Source of the DNA: Microbulbifer pacificus
GTDB lineage: Bacteria; Pseudomonadota; Gammaproteobacteria; Pseudomonadales; Cellvibrionaceae
Direction of reading: 5' to 3'
NCBI RefSeq assembly: GCF_002959965.1
Contig: NZ_PREV01000027.1
Location: forward strand, 930,001-994,000
DNA: 64,000 nucleotides
The notes below the pieces were generated by a model. The model had not been told where the DNA came from. It saw only the letters and a program-made list of their open reading frames with translations, and ran no database searches. The translations under genes and the position numbers were made by a program. Shown in pieces: positions 18,237 to 27,456 of the stretch. Each line of letters opens with the position of its first letter. The first letter of the stretch is position 1.

Positions 18237-18679
18237 TTGGTGTCCGACGAGTACACACGCACCGCCAGCACGTCACACCCCGCGCCGTGCAGGACACCAT
18301 TCGCGGTAGAGCCCAGTAACAATGCCAGGCCGTGGCGTCCATGGCTGCCGATCACGATCAGGTCGCAACCGCTTTCCTCTGCCAGTCGGTGGATCTCCGT
18401 GGCCGGCTGGCCCAGCACAACATGCTGGCGATCGGCGGGAATATTCAGGCTTGCTGCCGCGCGTCGCAGTTGTTCCTTTGCCTGGTTCTGCAACTGCTCC
18501 TGCACTTCCGAGAGGTCCATCGGGATATCGCCGCCGTAGGCAAAAGTCAGCGGCTCGATGATGTGGGCGAGGCTCAATCGCGCGCTGCTCTGGGCCGCGA
18601 TCTGCGCAGCGCGGTCGAGAACCTGGGAAGATTCTTCGGAGAGGTCCAGTCCTACCAGAATATTGTTGTAGCCTGACAT
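18233..18679 (-). CDS. Universal stress protein (UspA family), ATP-binding type
   Basis: Cytoplasmic 148-aa single-domain USP. It opens with YNNILVGLDLSEES and near the end has the ATP-binding signature G-x2-G-x9-G-S/T (GSHGRHGLALLLGSTAN), so it should belong to the nucleotide-binding subgroup. Such proteins are induced by starvation and stress; the specific trigger cannot be read here. Single gene, convergent with uup. Confidence 0.9.
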   Translation of the reverse strand: MSGYNNILVGLDLSEESSQVLDRAAQIAAQSSARLSLAHIIEPLTFAYGGDIPMDLSEVQEQLQNQAKEQLRRAAASLNIPADRQHVVLGQPATEIHRLAEESGCDLIVIGSHGRHGLALLLGSTANGVLHGAGCDVLAVRVYSSDTK

Positions 18680-18894
18680 GCGGTCCTCGCGTGCTAGTGA
18701 ATGTCGGGTACATTGACATGATTTGGCCGTGCGCCCGGTTGCTTCATTGAGTCTACTTTAAAAAAACAGGCTTGACACAGGCGAGGTCTTGCGGGGAAAA
18801 ATGCGCGCCTGAATGGGTGGCCTGAGCCATGAATGGGCTTTTGGCTGCCAGCTTGTGTACCGACAACGTTATAGCCTACTCACAGGGAGTGCTC

Positions 18895-19464
18895 ATGGCC
18901 AGCTGGCTGCCTATCGTTCTCATTGTCTTTACTGTCGCCCTCGTTATCGGGCCCGTGATGTGGTTAAGGCCCAGTGGCCGTGACAAAAAACTGGCGGCGT
19001 TACGCCAGCGTGCCGCCAGTTCCGGGCTCAAGGTTCAGATACAACCGCTGCCGGAATCTCAAGGTACCGGCAATGCTGCGGTCTATTTTTCCCAGTGGCG
19101 CAATCCGCGCCGCCTCCAGAGTGGCTGGGCACTGGAACTCCAGAGAATGTCTCACGAGTTGAATTTCGACGGCGTCTGGGACTGGCGTAAAAAGCGTGAA
19201 GCCCCCGCGGCTGCCAAATCATCGCTCAAAGAACTGATCGCCATGCTGCCGGCGGACGCCACCGCCATTTTTGCCAACGATGCCGGTCTCGGTGTGCAGT
19301 GGCACGAACGCAGTGGTGATGCCGGTCTCGATGCGATTGTCCACGCGCTGAGTGAGGTGCGCCCGGAAATAGAGGAAGCAATACGCTTGCCGCAGCCTGG
19401 CAGTGCTCCGGGCAGCGAAACTACGAATGGCAACGATGACGTGAACCCGCGCAGTGACTCCTGA
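18895..19464 (+). CDS. Conserved membrane-anchored protein upstream of topA
   Basis: A 189-aa protein with one N-terminal membrane segment (WLPIVLIVFTVALVIGPVMWL) followed by a basic stretch (RPSGRDKKLAALRQRAASSG) and a soluble cytoplasmic domain with no catalytic motif that I recognise. Proteins of this layout are found just upstream of topA in Pseudomonas and are sometimes labelled YajC-like on weak grounds. The frame could begin at 18829, but ATG 18895 has the better ribosome-binding site (CAGGGAG) and puts the membrane helix at the N-terminus. The C-terminus is polar and probably disordered. Function unknown. Confidence 0.7.
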   Translation: MASWLPIVLIVFTVALVIGPVMWLRPSGRDKKLAALRQRAASSGLKVQIQPLPESQGTGNAAVYFSQWRNPRRLQSGWALELQRMSHELNFDGVWDWRKKREAPAAAKSSLKELIAMLPADATAIFANDAGLGVQWHERSGDAGLDAIVHALSEVRPEIEEAIRLPQPGSAPGSETTNGNDDVNPRSDS

Positions 19465-19747
19465 CTGGCTGGGGCGCGGAACTGGTCTACTGTTTCTAGC
19501 GGCCAGCATCAGGACTTTTGCATGACAGGATGTCGGCGCCCTGCCTGGCGAGCAGTGAAATATCGAAGAACCAACGGCCGGATGATGAGTCAGAGCTGTA
19601 TGGGAAATGGGCAATCTGGTCACCAAAATGTGACCTTTGCTTGACCGCACTAGGGGCGGAGCATATATATTCGCGCAGCGCACCGCTGATAACGGCTTAT
19701 GCCTTAGGTGCGAAAGCAGTAAATTTTCTATTAAAAATCAGAAGCTT

Positions 19748-22489
19748 ATGGGTAAATCACTGGTCATCGTCGAGTCGCCGGCGAAGGCAAAAACGATCAA
19801 CAAGTATCTCGGCAAGGACTTTGTAGTGAAGTCCAGTATCGGTCATATCCGGGATCTTCCGACCGGCGCCTCCAGCAAACAGCCGGTGGATGCCAAGGAG
19901 CGTGCGCGCCGGGCTGCGGAAACCCGCAAGCTTTCCAAGGAAGAAAAAGAGATCTACAAGCGCAAAAAAAGCCATGAACAGCTGATCAAGCGCATGGGGA
20001 TCGACCCGGATCACAACTGGGAGGCCCACTACGAGATCCTTCCTGGCAAGGAAAAAGTGGTTGATGAGCTGCGCAAGCTCGCCGCCAATGCTGATACCGT
20101 CTATCTCGCAACCGACTTGGATCGCGAGGGAGAGGCCATCGCGTGGCATCTGCGCGAAGCTATTGGCGGCGACGAAGGGCGCTTCCGCCGTGTGGTGTTT
20201 AACGAGATTACCAAATCCGCGATCCAGGAGGCGTTCAAGAGCCCGGGGCCGCTGGATATCGACCGCGTCAATGCCCAGCAGGCGCGCCGTTTCCTCGACC
20301 GCATCGTGGGCTACATGGTATCGCCGTTGCTGTGGGAGAAAGTCGCCCGCGGATTGTCTGCCGGTCGCGTACAGTCTGTTGCCGTGCGTCTCGTGGTAGA
20401 ACGCGAACGGGAAATCCGCGCGTTCATTCCGGAAGAGTACTGGACGCTGTTTGCGGATACTGAAACCGCAAAATCCGATGCGCTGCGCCTTGAAGTCAAG
20501 AAGCAGGGCGGTGAGAGCTTCCGTCCGGTCAACGAAGCCCAGGCCATGGCGGCGCTTAAGGCACTTCAGTCCAGCAGCTTTGAAGTCACCGCGCGGGAAG
20601 ACAAGCCCACCAGCTCAAAGCCCGGTGCACCATTTATTACCTCAACTCTGCAGCAGGCGGCCAGTAACCGCCTCGGCTTCAGCGTGAAGAAAACCATGAT
20701 GATGGCCCAGCGCCTGTATGAGGCTGGCTACATTACCTACATGCGTACGGACTCCACCAACTTGAGCGCAGAGGCCGTGACCTCTGTGCGGGAATTTATC
20801 GGTGAGAGTTACGGTGAAAAATATCTGCCGGAAAACCCGAATCAGTACAGCAGCAAAGAGGGCGCTCAGGAGGCGCACGAGGCCATCCGCCCGTCTGACG
20901 TGCGGGTTAAACCGAACATGCTGTCGGGAATGGAGCGCGATGCCGAGCGTCTCTACACTCTGATCTGGCAGCAGTTTGTGGCCTGTCAGATGACGCCGGC
21001 GCAGTTCACTTCCACGTCTGTGGTGGTAAGCGCCGGTGACTTTGAGTTGCGTACCCGCGGTCGTGTGATCCGCTTTGATGGTTTCCTCAAAGTGGCACCA
21101 CCGCAGAGCAAGAAAGACGAAGACGTGGTTCTGCCGGACATCAAGGTCGGGGAAAGACTCGACCTGAAGAAACTGGATCCGAAACAGCACTTTACCAAAC
21201 CGCCGGCGCGCTTCAGTGAGGCGGCACTGGTAAAAGAACTGGAAAAACGGGGCATCGGCCGCCCGTCCACCTACGCGTCAATTATTTCGACGATTCAGGA
21301 TCGCGGTTATGTGCGTCTGGAAAACCGCCGTTTTTACGCGGAAAAAATGGGTGATATCGTCACCGACCGCCTGAGCGAGAGTTTTACCGACCTGATGGAC
21401 TACGGCTTTACCGCGAGCCTGGAGGAATCCCTGGATGCGGTAGCGGAAGGCAAGAAAGGCTGGAAGGCGTTGCTGGACGAGTTCTACTCGGATTTCAGTC
21501 AGCGCCTCGAGCACGCCCAAGACGCAGACGCCGGTATGCGTCGCAACGCGCCTACGGACACGAACATCGAATGCAGCCAGTGCGGTCGTCATATGCAGAT
21601 CCGCACCGGTTCCACCGGTGTGTTCCTCGGCTGTTCAGGCTATGCACTGCCGCCGAAGGAGCGTTGCACCAACACCATGAATCTGGTGTCGGGCGAAGAG
21701 GCTATCGACGCAGACAAGGACGAAGAAGCGGAAACCCGCCAGCTGCGGGATAAGCGCCGCTGCCCGAAATGCAGTACTGCCATGGACAGCTACCTGCTGG
21801 ATGAGCAGCGCAAGTTGCACATCTGTGGCAACAACCCGGACTGCAGCGGTTTTGAGGTGGAGAAAGGCACCTTCAAGATCAAGGGTTACGATGGCCCGCT
21901 GATCGAATGCGACAAATGTGGCAGCGACATGCAGCTGAAGTCCGGGCGCTTTGGCAAATACTTTGGCTGTACCAACGACACCTGTAAAAACACCCGCAAG
22001 CTGCTGAAAAATGGCCAGGCCGCACCGCCCAAAATGGATCCGGTGCCTATGCCAGAGCTCGCCTGTGAAAAGGTGGATGATACCTACATCCTGCGCGACG
22101 GTGCTTCCGGGCTGTTCCTGGCCGCCAGCCAGTTCCCGAAAAACCGCGAGACTCGTGCACCGTTGGTGAAGGAACTGTTGCCGCATAAGGACGAAATTGA
22201 TCCGAAGTACAGTTTCCTGTTTTCCGCGCCGACAGAAGACAGTGAGGGCAGGGATACGGTCGTGCGCTTCAGCCGCAAAACTCAGGAGCAGTATGTGCAA
22301 ACTGAGGAAGACGGCAAAGCGACCGGCTGGAAGGCTTTCTACACCGGTGGTAAATGGCTGGTAGAGGAGGCTGCTAACAAGTCGTCAGCACCGAGAAAGG
22401 CGGCAGCCAAGAAAGCTCCGGCCAAGAAGGCCGCGGCGAAAAAAGCTCCCGCCAAAAAGGCGCCCGCAAAAAAATCACCGGCGAAGTAG
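19748..22489 (+). CDS. topA: DNA topoisomerase I (type IA) with Lys/Ala-rich C-terminal tail
   Basis: Relaxes negative supercoils through a 5'-phosphotyrosyl break. The 913-aa protein starts [22 protein letters not shown] (Toprim domain); acidic Toprim residues are in [15 protein letters not shown]. The active-site tyrosine is in [13 protein letters not shown]. Three C-terminal zinc-ribbon-type repeats have paired cysteines ([24 protein letters not shown]...CTNDTC). The last ~40 residues are a histone-H1-like run of [12 protein letters not shown] repeats, expected to bind DNA non-specifically. The frame extends 37 codons upstream without homology; ATG 19748 is the family start. Followed 8 bp later by the DUF6586-like gene. 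Confidence 0.96.
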   Translation: MGKSLVIVESPAKAKTINKYLGKDFVVKSSIGHIRDLPTGASSKQPVDAKERARRAAETRKLSKEEKEIYKRKKSHEQLIKRMGIDPDHNWEAHYEILPGKEKVVDELRKLAANADTVYLATDLDREGEAIAWHLREAIGGDEGRFRRVVFNEITKSAIQEAFKSPGPLDIDRVNAQQARRFLDRIVGYMVSPLLWEKVARGLSAGRVQSVAVRLVVEREREIRAFIPEEYWTLFADTETAKSDALRLEVKKQGGESFRPVNEAQAMAALKALQSSSFEVTAREDKPTSSKPGAPFITSTLQQAASNRLGFSVKKTMMMAQRLYEAGYITYMRTDSTNLSAEAVTSVREFIGESYGEKYLPENPNQYSSKEGAQEAHEAIRPSDVRVKPNMLSGMERDAERLYTLIWQQFVACQMTPAQFTSTSVVVSAGDFELRTRGRVIRFDGFLKVAPPQSKKDEDVVLPDIKVGERLDLKKLDPKQHFTKPPARFSEAALVKELEKRGIGRPSTYASIISTIQDRGYVRLENRRFYAEKMGDIVTDRLSESFTDLMDYGFTASLEESLDAVAEGKKGWKALLDEFYSDFSQRLEHAQDADAGMRRNAPTDTNIECSQCGRHMQIRTGSTGVFLGCSGYALPPKERCTNTMNLVSGEEAIDADKDEEAETRQLRDKRRCPKCSTAMDSYLLDEQRKLHICGNNPDCSGFEVEKGTFKIKGYDGPLIECDKCGSDMQLKSGRFGKYFGCTNDTCKNTRKLLKNGQAAPPKMDPVPMPELACEKVDDTYILRDGASGLFLAASQFPKNRETRAPLVKELLPHKDEIDPKYSFLFSAPTEDSEGRDTVVRFSRKTQEQYVQTEEDGKATGWKAFYTGGKWLVEEAANKSSAPRKAAAKKAPAKKAAAKKAPAKKAPAKKSPAK

Positions 22490-22497
22490 GTAAGGCT

Positions 22498-23025
22498 GTG
22501 AGCAACCCCTATACCGGAATGGTGGCGTCCGCCTTGCGGAAAACCCAGTTGATACTGCAGGCACAGGAGGTCGAGTCTGTGGACGGCAATCGACTGTTGC
22601 AGTCCGCACAGCTTGAAGGCGCGCTGCTGCAGTTGTGGCGCGCGCACCGGGCTTTTCTGGCGGAGCAGGGCCATCAGTTGCAGCTGGGTTTCAGGCCGGG
22701 TGGTGAGCCGGACACGGCGCGGAAACTGCAGGAGCTGGTACTTGCCCGGGGGAAGTTCAGTGCCGAGGTGACGGAGCTGGTTAGTCTGGAGGAGAATCCA
22801 GACAGTTGGTTCAGTGCCATGGCGCGCTGCTGGGCGGCACTGTGGCGCCCAACCAGTGGCGGTGATCAGACGTCTGCCACGGGAGGCGGCGTTCAGGCTC
22901 TTATCCCGCTACGTCAGATGGACTCGATTCCTGCGGCGGGTCTCGATCTTGAGAACCTCCGGCACTGGCTGTCGCAACTCGACCAGCTGATCCTGCGCCA
23001 GCGTGACCAGGGGCGGGAGTGGTAG
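22498..23025 (+). CDS. Conserved protein of the topA-lexA cluster (DUF6586-like)
   Basis: A 175-aa cytoplasmic protein beginning at GTG 8 bp after the topA stop, so almost certainly cotranscribed with topA. It appears mainly helical, with no signal peptide, membrane segment or recognisable catalytic motif. Its position and length match the small conserved gene following topA in Pseudomonas (DUF6586 family; assigned from memory of that synteny). Function unknown. Confidence 0.65.
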   Translation: MSNPYTGMVASALRKTQLILQAQEVESVDGNRLLQSAQLEGALLQLWRAHRAFLAEQGHQLQLGFRPGGEPDTARKLQELVLARGKFSAEVTELVSLEENPDSWFSAMARCWAALWRPTSGGDQTSATGGGVQALIPLRQMDSIPAAGLDLENLRHWLSQLDQLILRQRDQGREW

Positions 23026-23125
23026 GGCGCCGGCCTACCGCTAAAGCTGCCATTGTCTGACCACTGATCATTCACTGATCCCTGTGTTACACTGCCCGCA
23101 AATCCCGCTGTAACTGGAGAAGTGA

Positions 23126-23380
23126 ATGTCCTCTGAGACTTACGAAATCATCGAGTTGTCCAATGGTGATGTGGCGCTGCGACGTGCCGGTCACAAGGAA
23201 GACCCGCTGGTGCGTATTCACTTCTCGGACGAAAGCCTGAATTTCCTGCGTGAGCACAAGATTGCTATTGCTCGCGCCATGCTGGAGGCGGGCATTGAGG
23301 CTGTACAGGACTTGAGCGCGATCGAGCCCGAGCCTTTCGAGGAAGAAGATGTAGATATTGCCGAGCACACCATCCACTAA
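23126..23380 (+). CDS. Small conserved acidic protein between topA and lexA
   Basis: An 84-aa protein (MSSETYEIIELSNGDVALRR...) with an acidic C-terminus (EPEPFEEEDVDIAEHTIH). The equivalent slot in Pseudomonas holds a conserved hypothetical of similar size. A good ribosome-binding site (CTGGAGAAGTG) precedes the ATG and a strong terminator follows. No enzymatic motif visible; function unknown. Confidence 0.75.
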   Translation: MSSETYEIIELSNGDVALRRAGHKEDPLVRIHFSDESLNFLREHKIAIARAMLEAGIEAVQDLSAIEPEPFEEEDVDIAEHTIH

Positions 23381-23421
23381 AGGGTGGGGTAACGGTTGCG
23401 GTGATCAGCCGCGAAAGAAAA

Positions 23422-23456
23422 CAAAAACGGGGCCTGTGAGCCCCGTTTTTTCTTTG
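23422..23456. terminator. Bidirectional terminator between the small topA-cluster gene and lexA
   Basis: Arms ACGGGGC (23427-23433) and GCCCCGT (23440-23446), loop CTGTGA, followed by TTTTTTCTTT on the plus strand. The mirrored A-run upstream (ACAAAAACG) gives a T-run on the minus strand, so it can end both the rightward transcript and lexA. Confidence 0.8.
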
Positions 23457-23529
23457 CCTGTAGCCGGTGCTTATTGCCTTGCGGCACAAGGTTCCACTCA
23501 AAGCCTGCGTCTATCGATTTGCTGGCCAC

Positions 23530-24138
23530 TCAGTATGGATTCTGGCGGATCACTCCCACGGCGAGACCCTCGATCGCAAAATTCTTGTCGCGCATATCGA
23601 CTTCTATGACGTCGAAGTCTTCATTTTCCGGCAACAGCTGTACCATGGCCTGATTGCCGCGGCGCTTGAAGCGCTTGACGGTCACCTCATCTTCGATACG
23701 TGCCACCACGATCTGTCCATTGCGGATATTGTCGGTGCGCTGTACTGCCAGCAGGTCTCCGTCAAAGATGCCGGCGTTCTTCATGCTCATGCCGTGGACG
23801 CGCAGCAGATAGTCCGCGGGTGGATGGAAGAATTCGGCGGGAATTTCACAGTATTCCTCGATATTTTCTTCCGCCAGGATCGGGTTGCCTGCGGCAACTC
23901 GACCGACAATCGGCAGGCCACTCTGGTGGCCGGGAATGCGAATACCACGGGAAGCGCCGGCCACCATCTCAATGGCACCTTTGCGCGCCAGTGCTTTCAA
24001 GTGCTCCTCCGCTGCATTGGGTGAGCGGAAACCCAGCTCTTGAGCTATTTCCGCTCTTGTGGGCGGGTAGCCTGTTTCATCCAGATAAGACTTGATCAGT
24101 TCCAGTACCTGAGCCTGGCGAGCGGTAAGGTTTGTCAT
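23530..24138 (-). CDS. lexA: LexA repressor, SOS regulator
   Basis: Repressor of the DNA-damage response, inactivated by RecA-stimulated self-cleavage. The 202-aa protein has an N-terminal winged helix-turn-helix ([34 protein letters not shown]), the Ala-Gly cleavage site in RVAAGNPI, catalytic serine in [17 protein letters not shown] and catalytic lysine in EVTVKRFKR. The ATG follows AGGAAG. Two SOS-type boxes lie directly upstream, so it is autoregulated. Unlike in Pseudomonas, it is inverted relative to the topA and psrA genes and no sulA-like gene is seen beside it. Confidence 0.97.
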   Translation of the reverse strand: MTNLTARQAQVLELIKSYLDETGYPPTRAEIAQELGFRSPNAAEEHLKALARKGAIEMVAGASRGIRIPGHQSGLPIVGRVAAGNPILAEENIEEYCEIPAEFFHPPADYLLRVHGMSMKNAGIFDGDLLAVQRTDNIRNGQIVVARIEDEVTVKRFKRRGNQAMVQLLPENEDFDVIEVDMRDKNFAIEGLAVGVIRQNPY

Positions 24139-24154
24139 GAGCGCTTCCTGTTGT

Positions 24155-24170
24155 CTGTATTTTTATACAG
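24155..24170 (-). promoter_or_regulatory. SOS box 1 (LexA operator)
   Basis: CTGTATTTTTATACAG matches the CTGT-N8-ACAG LexA consensus exactly and starts 17 bp upstream of the lexA ATG. Established LexA-box rule applied to sequence seen here. Confidence 0.92.
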
Positions 24171-24173
24171 TTG

Positions 24174-24189
24174 CTGGGATTATATACAG
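24174..24189 (-). promoter_or_regulatory. SOS box 2 (near-consensus LexA operator)
   Basis: CTGGGATTATATACAG differs from CTGT-N8-ACAG at one conserved base. It begins 19 bp from the start of box 1, two helical turns, like the tandem operators of E. coli lexA. It could also affect the divergent LOG gene. Confidence 0.65.
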
Positions 24190-24341
24190 ATTTTTACCCC
24201 ATGCAATCCAAGGGCGTGGTGTTGCGACTGCTAGACTTGGGGTGGTTACCGGAATACGAATCCTGAATCAATCCGCTACTCCGGATTCGCGCTCGCGATC
24301 CGATTGTCAGAATAAGAAGGGAAGCGATAGGGAGAAGGCAA

Positions 24342-24983
24342 ATGCTGGATGCAAAAATGCCGGAAGCGTGGCGTGTGCTGCGTATCCAGTCCGAGCTCGT
24401 CGATGGTATTGAGCGCCTCATTACTCTGAAAGGTGCGGTCACGGTATTTGGAAGTGCCCGATTCCGGGAGGAGGCCGTTGAATATCAGGAGGCGATGCGT
24501 CTTGGTGAGTTGCTGGCCGGTGAGGGAATTCCGGTTATCACCGGAGGTGGTCCCGGTATCATGGAGGCCTGTAATCGAGGGGCGTTCACGCATGCCGGTG
24601 CGTCTATTGGGCTCAACATCGAGTTGCCATTCGAGCAGATGCCCAACCCGTATCTCGACATCAGTCTGAATTTTCGCTACTTCTTTGTGCGCAAATTCAT
24701 GTTCGTGAAACACGCGGTGGGTTTTATCGCCATGCCGGGTGGGTACGGCACAATGGATGAATTGTTCGAAGCCCTGACACTGGTACAGACGCAAAAAGTC
24801 CGGCGTTTCCCCATCGTGCTGGTGGGGAAACGCTATTGGGCCGGGCTGTTGGATTGGCTGATGAACACGGTGCTTGAGCGCGCGTGTATTGACGCCGGTG
24901 ATCTGGATCTGTTCACTCTGGTCGATACCGTGGACGAAGCGGCGGAAATCATCATCGACTACATTCGGCAGCGCGAGCCTTAA
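24342..24983 (+). CDS. LOG-family protein (TIGR00730), putative nucleotide phosphoribohydrolase
   Basis: Rossmann-fold protein of 213 aa. The signature PGGYGTMDELFEALT matches the PGGxGTxxE motif of Lonely Guy/lysine-decarboxylase-like proteins, whose best-known activity is release of free base from nucleoside 5'-monophosphates. VFGSARF and ITGGGPGIMEACNRGA complete the phosphate-binding site. The biological substrate in this organism is not known. Divergent from lexA across 203 bp that contain the SOS boxes. Confidence 0.88.
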   Translation: MLDAKMPEAWRVLRIQSELVDGIERLITLKGAVTVFGSARFREEAVEYQEAMRLGELLAGEGIPVITGGGPGIMEACNRGAFTHAGASIGLNIELPFEQMPNPYLDISLNFRYFFVRKFMFVKHAVGFIAMPGGYGTMDELFEALTLVQTQKVRRFPIVLVGKRYWAGLLDWLMNTVLERACIDAGDLDLFTLVDTVDEAAEIIIDYIRQREP

Positions 24984-25025
24984 ACCAAAAAGCGACCGCG
25001 AGACACTTTTCTCTCCGGGGCCGCT

Positions 25026-25361
25026 CTATTGTGGCCCCTCGTCAGTGCCGGGAAACGTCTCCCCTTCGAGGCGGTCGATGGCACTCTGCGGTGGAGAAAA
25101 AATTGGGCTTGTAAACCCTGCGTCTTCATCGTCCTGCATTTCTTTTGCCCAGGACCCGTAACCCGCGTTGGCATCTTCCGGCGCCGCCGCGCCAATCACG
25201 GGCAGTTGTGGCCAGCTGTGAAAGTCTATTTCGTCGAGTGTTCCATCGAGGTACTGGATCTCGATGGTGCGGGATGGCTGGTCCACGGCGACTACCTCAA
25301 ACAGGTCTCCGCTTTCAAAATTTTCGAACCAGCTGCCGATTTCCGGTGCGATTCTTGCCAT
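25026..25361 (-). CDS. Small conserved acidic protein, DUF6763-like
   Basis: A 111-aa cytoplasmic protein, MARIAPEIGSWFENFESGDLFEVVAVD..., with a short beta-rich N-terminal part (GDLFEVVAVDQPSRTIEIQYLDGTLDEIDF) and an acidic, Pro/Gly-rich C-terminus. Resembles a small gammaproteobacterial family that I place tentatively as DUF6763. No signal or catalytic motif. Single gene between the LOG gene and psrA, transcribed opposite to both. Function unknown. Confidence 0.7.
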   Translation of the reverse strand: MARIAPEIGSWFENFESGDLFEVVAVDQPSRTIEIQYLDGTLDEIDFHSWPQLPVIGAAAPEDANAGYGSWAKEMQDDEDAGFTSPIFSPPQSAIDRLEGETFPGTDEGPQ

Positions 25362-25604
25362 GACGTGCCTCCTGTTCGTTATGTGTCCCGGTACTTCATG
25401 GGTTCTGCCAGCCAGTTACTGGTATTTCCAATCTAGCGTGGGCGACAGGAGGCTGGTAACCGGGGGACTGGTAACGGGAGGGGGCCATGCCATGTGTCAG
25501 CCTGGGTGTGGTGGGTCCGAATGCCAAAGGCGCGGCAACCAATCCAGCCCAGGCACTTCTGAAATGTTCGCAGGGATGAGGATGTGCTAGTCTCAGCGGT
25601 GAAA

Positions 25605-25618
25605 CAAACAAACGTTTT
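25605..25618 (+). promoter_or_regulatory. Candidate PsrA operator upstream of psrA
   Basis: CAAAC-AAAC-GTTTT fits the PsrA rule (G/C)AAAC-N2-4-GTTT(G/C) except for the last base. It ends 20 bp before the psrA ATG, consistent with the autorepression known for PsrA in Pseudomonas. Inference from motif and location. Confidence 0.6.
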
Positions 25619-25638
25619 AATTGATGGTTTGAATTTGG

Positions 25639-26277
25639 ATGAGTCAGCTGGATACCGTCAACCGCATACTCGATGCAGCCGAAGTGCTGTTTGCCGAGCG
25701 CGGCTTTACCGAAACCTCACTGCGCACAATTACCAGTACCGCCGGGGTGAACCTCGCTGCGGTAAATTATCACTTCGGTTCGAAAAAAGAGCTTATCCAG
25801 GCAGTATTTGAGCGCTTTCTTACACCTTTTACGGAGAGTCTCGATCGCGAACTGAGCCGTCGCGAATCCCAGGCCCAGCTTCAAGTCGAGGATCTATTGC
25901 AGAGCCTCTACCGGGTGGCCCTGGCAGGGCTCGCCCGCGAGGGACGCGATCCAAAGCGCTTCATGCGCCTGTTGGGGCTCGCCTATACCCAGTCCCAGGG
26001 GCATCTGCGGCGATTCATCGTTTCGCGCTATGGCGCCAGCTACCGGCGTTTCGCCGGACTGTTATCCGGTGTGTTACCGCAGGTGGATCCGGTCACCTTC
26101 TACTGGCGCCTGTACTTTATGCTGGGCGCCACCATATTTTCCCTTTCGAGCTTTGATGCCATCGAAGCTATCCTGAGGGAGGATTTTGGCGCTGAGAGCA
26201 GCCTCGACGAGACCCTGGCCCGTCTCGCGCCGGCAGCCGTCGCCATGCTTACCGCAGCGGATGGCGGCGCAGGCTGA
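25639..26277 (+). CDS. psrA: TetR-family regulator PsrA (fatty-acid responsive)
   Basis: In Pseudomonas PsrA senses long-chain fatty acids, represses beta-oxidation genes and itself, and activates rpoS. The 212-aa product has the TetR helix-turn-helix (VNRILDAAEVLFAERGFTETSLRTITSTAGVNLAAVNYHFGSKKELI), nearly the same as Pseudomonas PsrA in that region. The body also aligns (FMRLLGLAYTQSQGHLRRFI, FYWRLYFMLGA). The C-terminus is about 20 residues shorter. Placement between lexA and nagZ is the Pseudomonas arrangement. Whether it controls rpoS here cannot be judged. Confidence 0.9.
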   Translation: MSQLDTVNRILDAAEVLFAERGFTETSLRTITSTAGVNLAAVNYHFGSKKELIQAVFERFLTPFTESLDRELSRRESQAQLQVEDLLQSLYRVALAGLAREGRDPKRFMRLLGLAYTQSQGHLRRFIVSRYGASYRRFAGLLSGVLPQVDPVTFYWRLYFMLGATIFSLSSFDAIEAILREDFGAESSLDETLARLAPAAVAMLTAADGGAG

Positions 26278-26340
26278 ATCGGCGCGTAGCGTACGCTGGC
26301 CGTGGAGAGAATCCAGATTGGTGACAGGAGCTGACATAGC

Positions 26341-27354
26341 ATGTCTGAGCAGATTGGTCCGGTAATGATTGATGTCGACGGCACGGAACTCACCGATGAG
26401 GATCGCGAGCTGTTGCGCCACCCCATGGTGGGGGGGCTGATTTTCTTCGCGCGTAACTTCCGCGACCGTGAGCAGCTTGAGGCGCTGGTAGCGGATATTC
26501 GGCGTGTGCGCCCACAGATCCTGCTGGCGGTGGATCAGGAAGGGGGAAGGGTGCAGCGCTTTCGCGATACGTTCACCCGCATTCCATCCATGCAGGCACT
26601 GAGCGCCCGTGCCAACACCGGGCAATTGCGCGATGTGGGTTGGCTGCTGGCGGCGGAACTGCTGGCGGTGGGGGTCGATTTCAGTTTTGCGCCGGTGCTG
26701 GATGCGGACGATGATTTCTGCAAGATTGTCGGCGACCGAAGTTTTGCGCGGGATCCTCTGCTGCTCGCGGAAAAGGCTCGGCCTTTTATGGCGGGGATGC
26801 ATGAGGCGGGGATGGCCACTACCGGTAAACACTTTCCCGGGCACGGTCAGGTCCTCGAGGACAGCCATGAAGAACTGCCCGTCGATCAGCGCACATTGGA
26901 GCAGGTAATGGCCTCCGACTGCACGCCGTTCACCCAGTGCATTGCCGCCGGTGAGCTTCAGGCGGTGATGCCCGCGCATATACGCTTCGCCCAGGTTGAT
27001 GAAAATCCGGTGGGCTTCTCGCGTTTCTGGCTGCAGGAAATCCTGCGCAAGCGCCTGGGTTTTGACGGGGTTATTTTCAGTGACGATCTGACCATGGAGG
27101 GGGCCGGTGCCGCCGGCGGATATGCGGAGCGGATTCGCGCGGCGATGCAGGCGGGTTGTGACATGGGTGTGGTATGTAATAACCGCCGGGGTGCCTTGGA
27201 AGTACTGGCGGCTCTGGATGGGTTTACGCCGGATCCCGAATCCGGTCGACGCCTGGCGCGTATGCGCGGTCAGGCGAAAATCACCAGCTGGCAGGAGCTT
27301 GAGGAGTCTTCCCGTTGGCAGCAAACCCGTGAGTGGCTGGCATCCTGGATGTAA
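26341..27354 (+). CDS. nagZ: Beta-N-acetylhexosaminidase NagZ (peptidoglycan recycling)
   Basis: Cytoplasmic glycoside hydrolase family 3 enzyme that removes GlcNAc from 1,6-anhydroMurNAc-peptides during wall recycling, thereby shaping the signals sensed by AmpR-type regulators. The 337-aa length is typical. Motifs: AVDQEGGRVQRF near the N-terminus, the substrate-binding KHFPGHG with the following catalytic-loop DSHEELP, and the nucleophile region FSDDLTMEGAG. Follows psrA by 63 bp, probably in the same transcript as in Pseudomonas. Confidence 0.95.
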   Translation: MSEQIGPVMIDVDGTELTDEDRELLRHPMVGGLIFFARNFRDREQLEALVADIRRVRPQILLAVDQEGGRVQRFRDTFTRIPSMQALSARANTGQLRDVGWLLAAELLAVGVDFSFAPVLDADDDFCKIVGDRSFARDPLLLAEKARPFMAGMHEAGMATTGKHFPGHGQVLEDSHEELPVDQRTLEQVMASDCTPFTQCIAAGELQAVMPAHIRFAQVDENPVGFSRFWLQEILRKRLGFDGVIFSDDLTMEGAGAAGGYAERIRAAMQAGCDMGVVCNNRRGALEVLAALDGFTPDPESGRRLARMRGQAKITSWQELEESSRWQQTREWLASWM

Positions 27355-27368
27355 ATCCGCAAAATACC

Positions 27369-27395
27369 GGGGTTAATCTGCTGTTTTTTAACCCC
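27369..27395 (+). terminator. Possible hairpin terminator after nagZ
   Basis: Arms GGGGTTAA and TTAACCCC around an 11-nt loop, 15 bp after the nagZ stop. The T-run lies in the loop rather than after the stem, so termination is doubtful; it may only protect the 3' end. Confidence 0.35.
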
Positions 27396-27456
27396 AGGTG
27401 GAGTATCCGAGCGCGTCAGCGCGTAGTCTTTTGATTGTCGATATATGGAGTGATTT

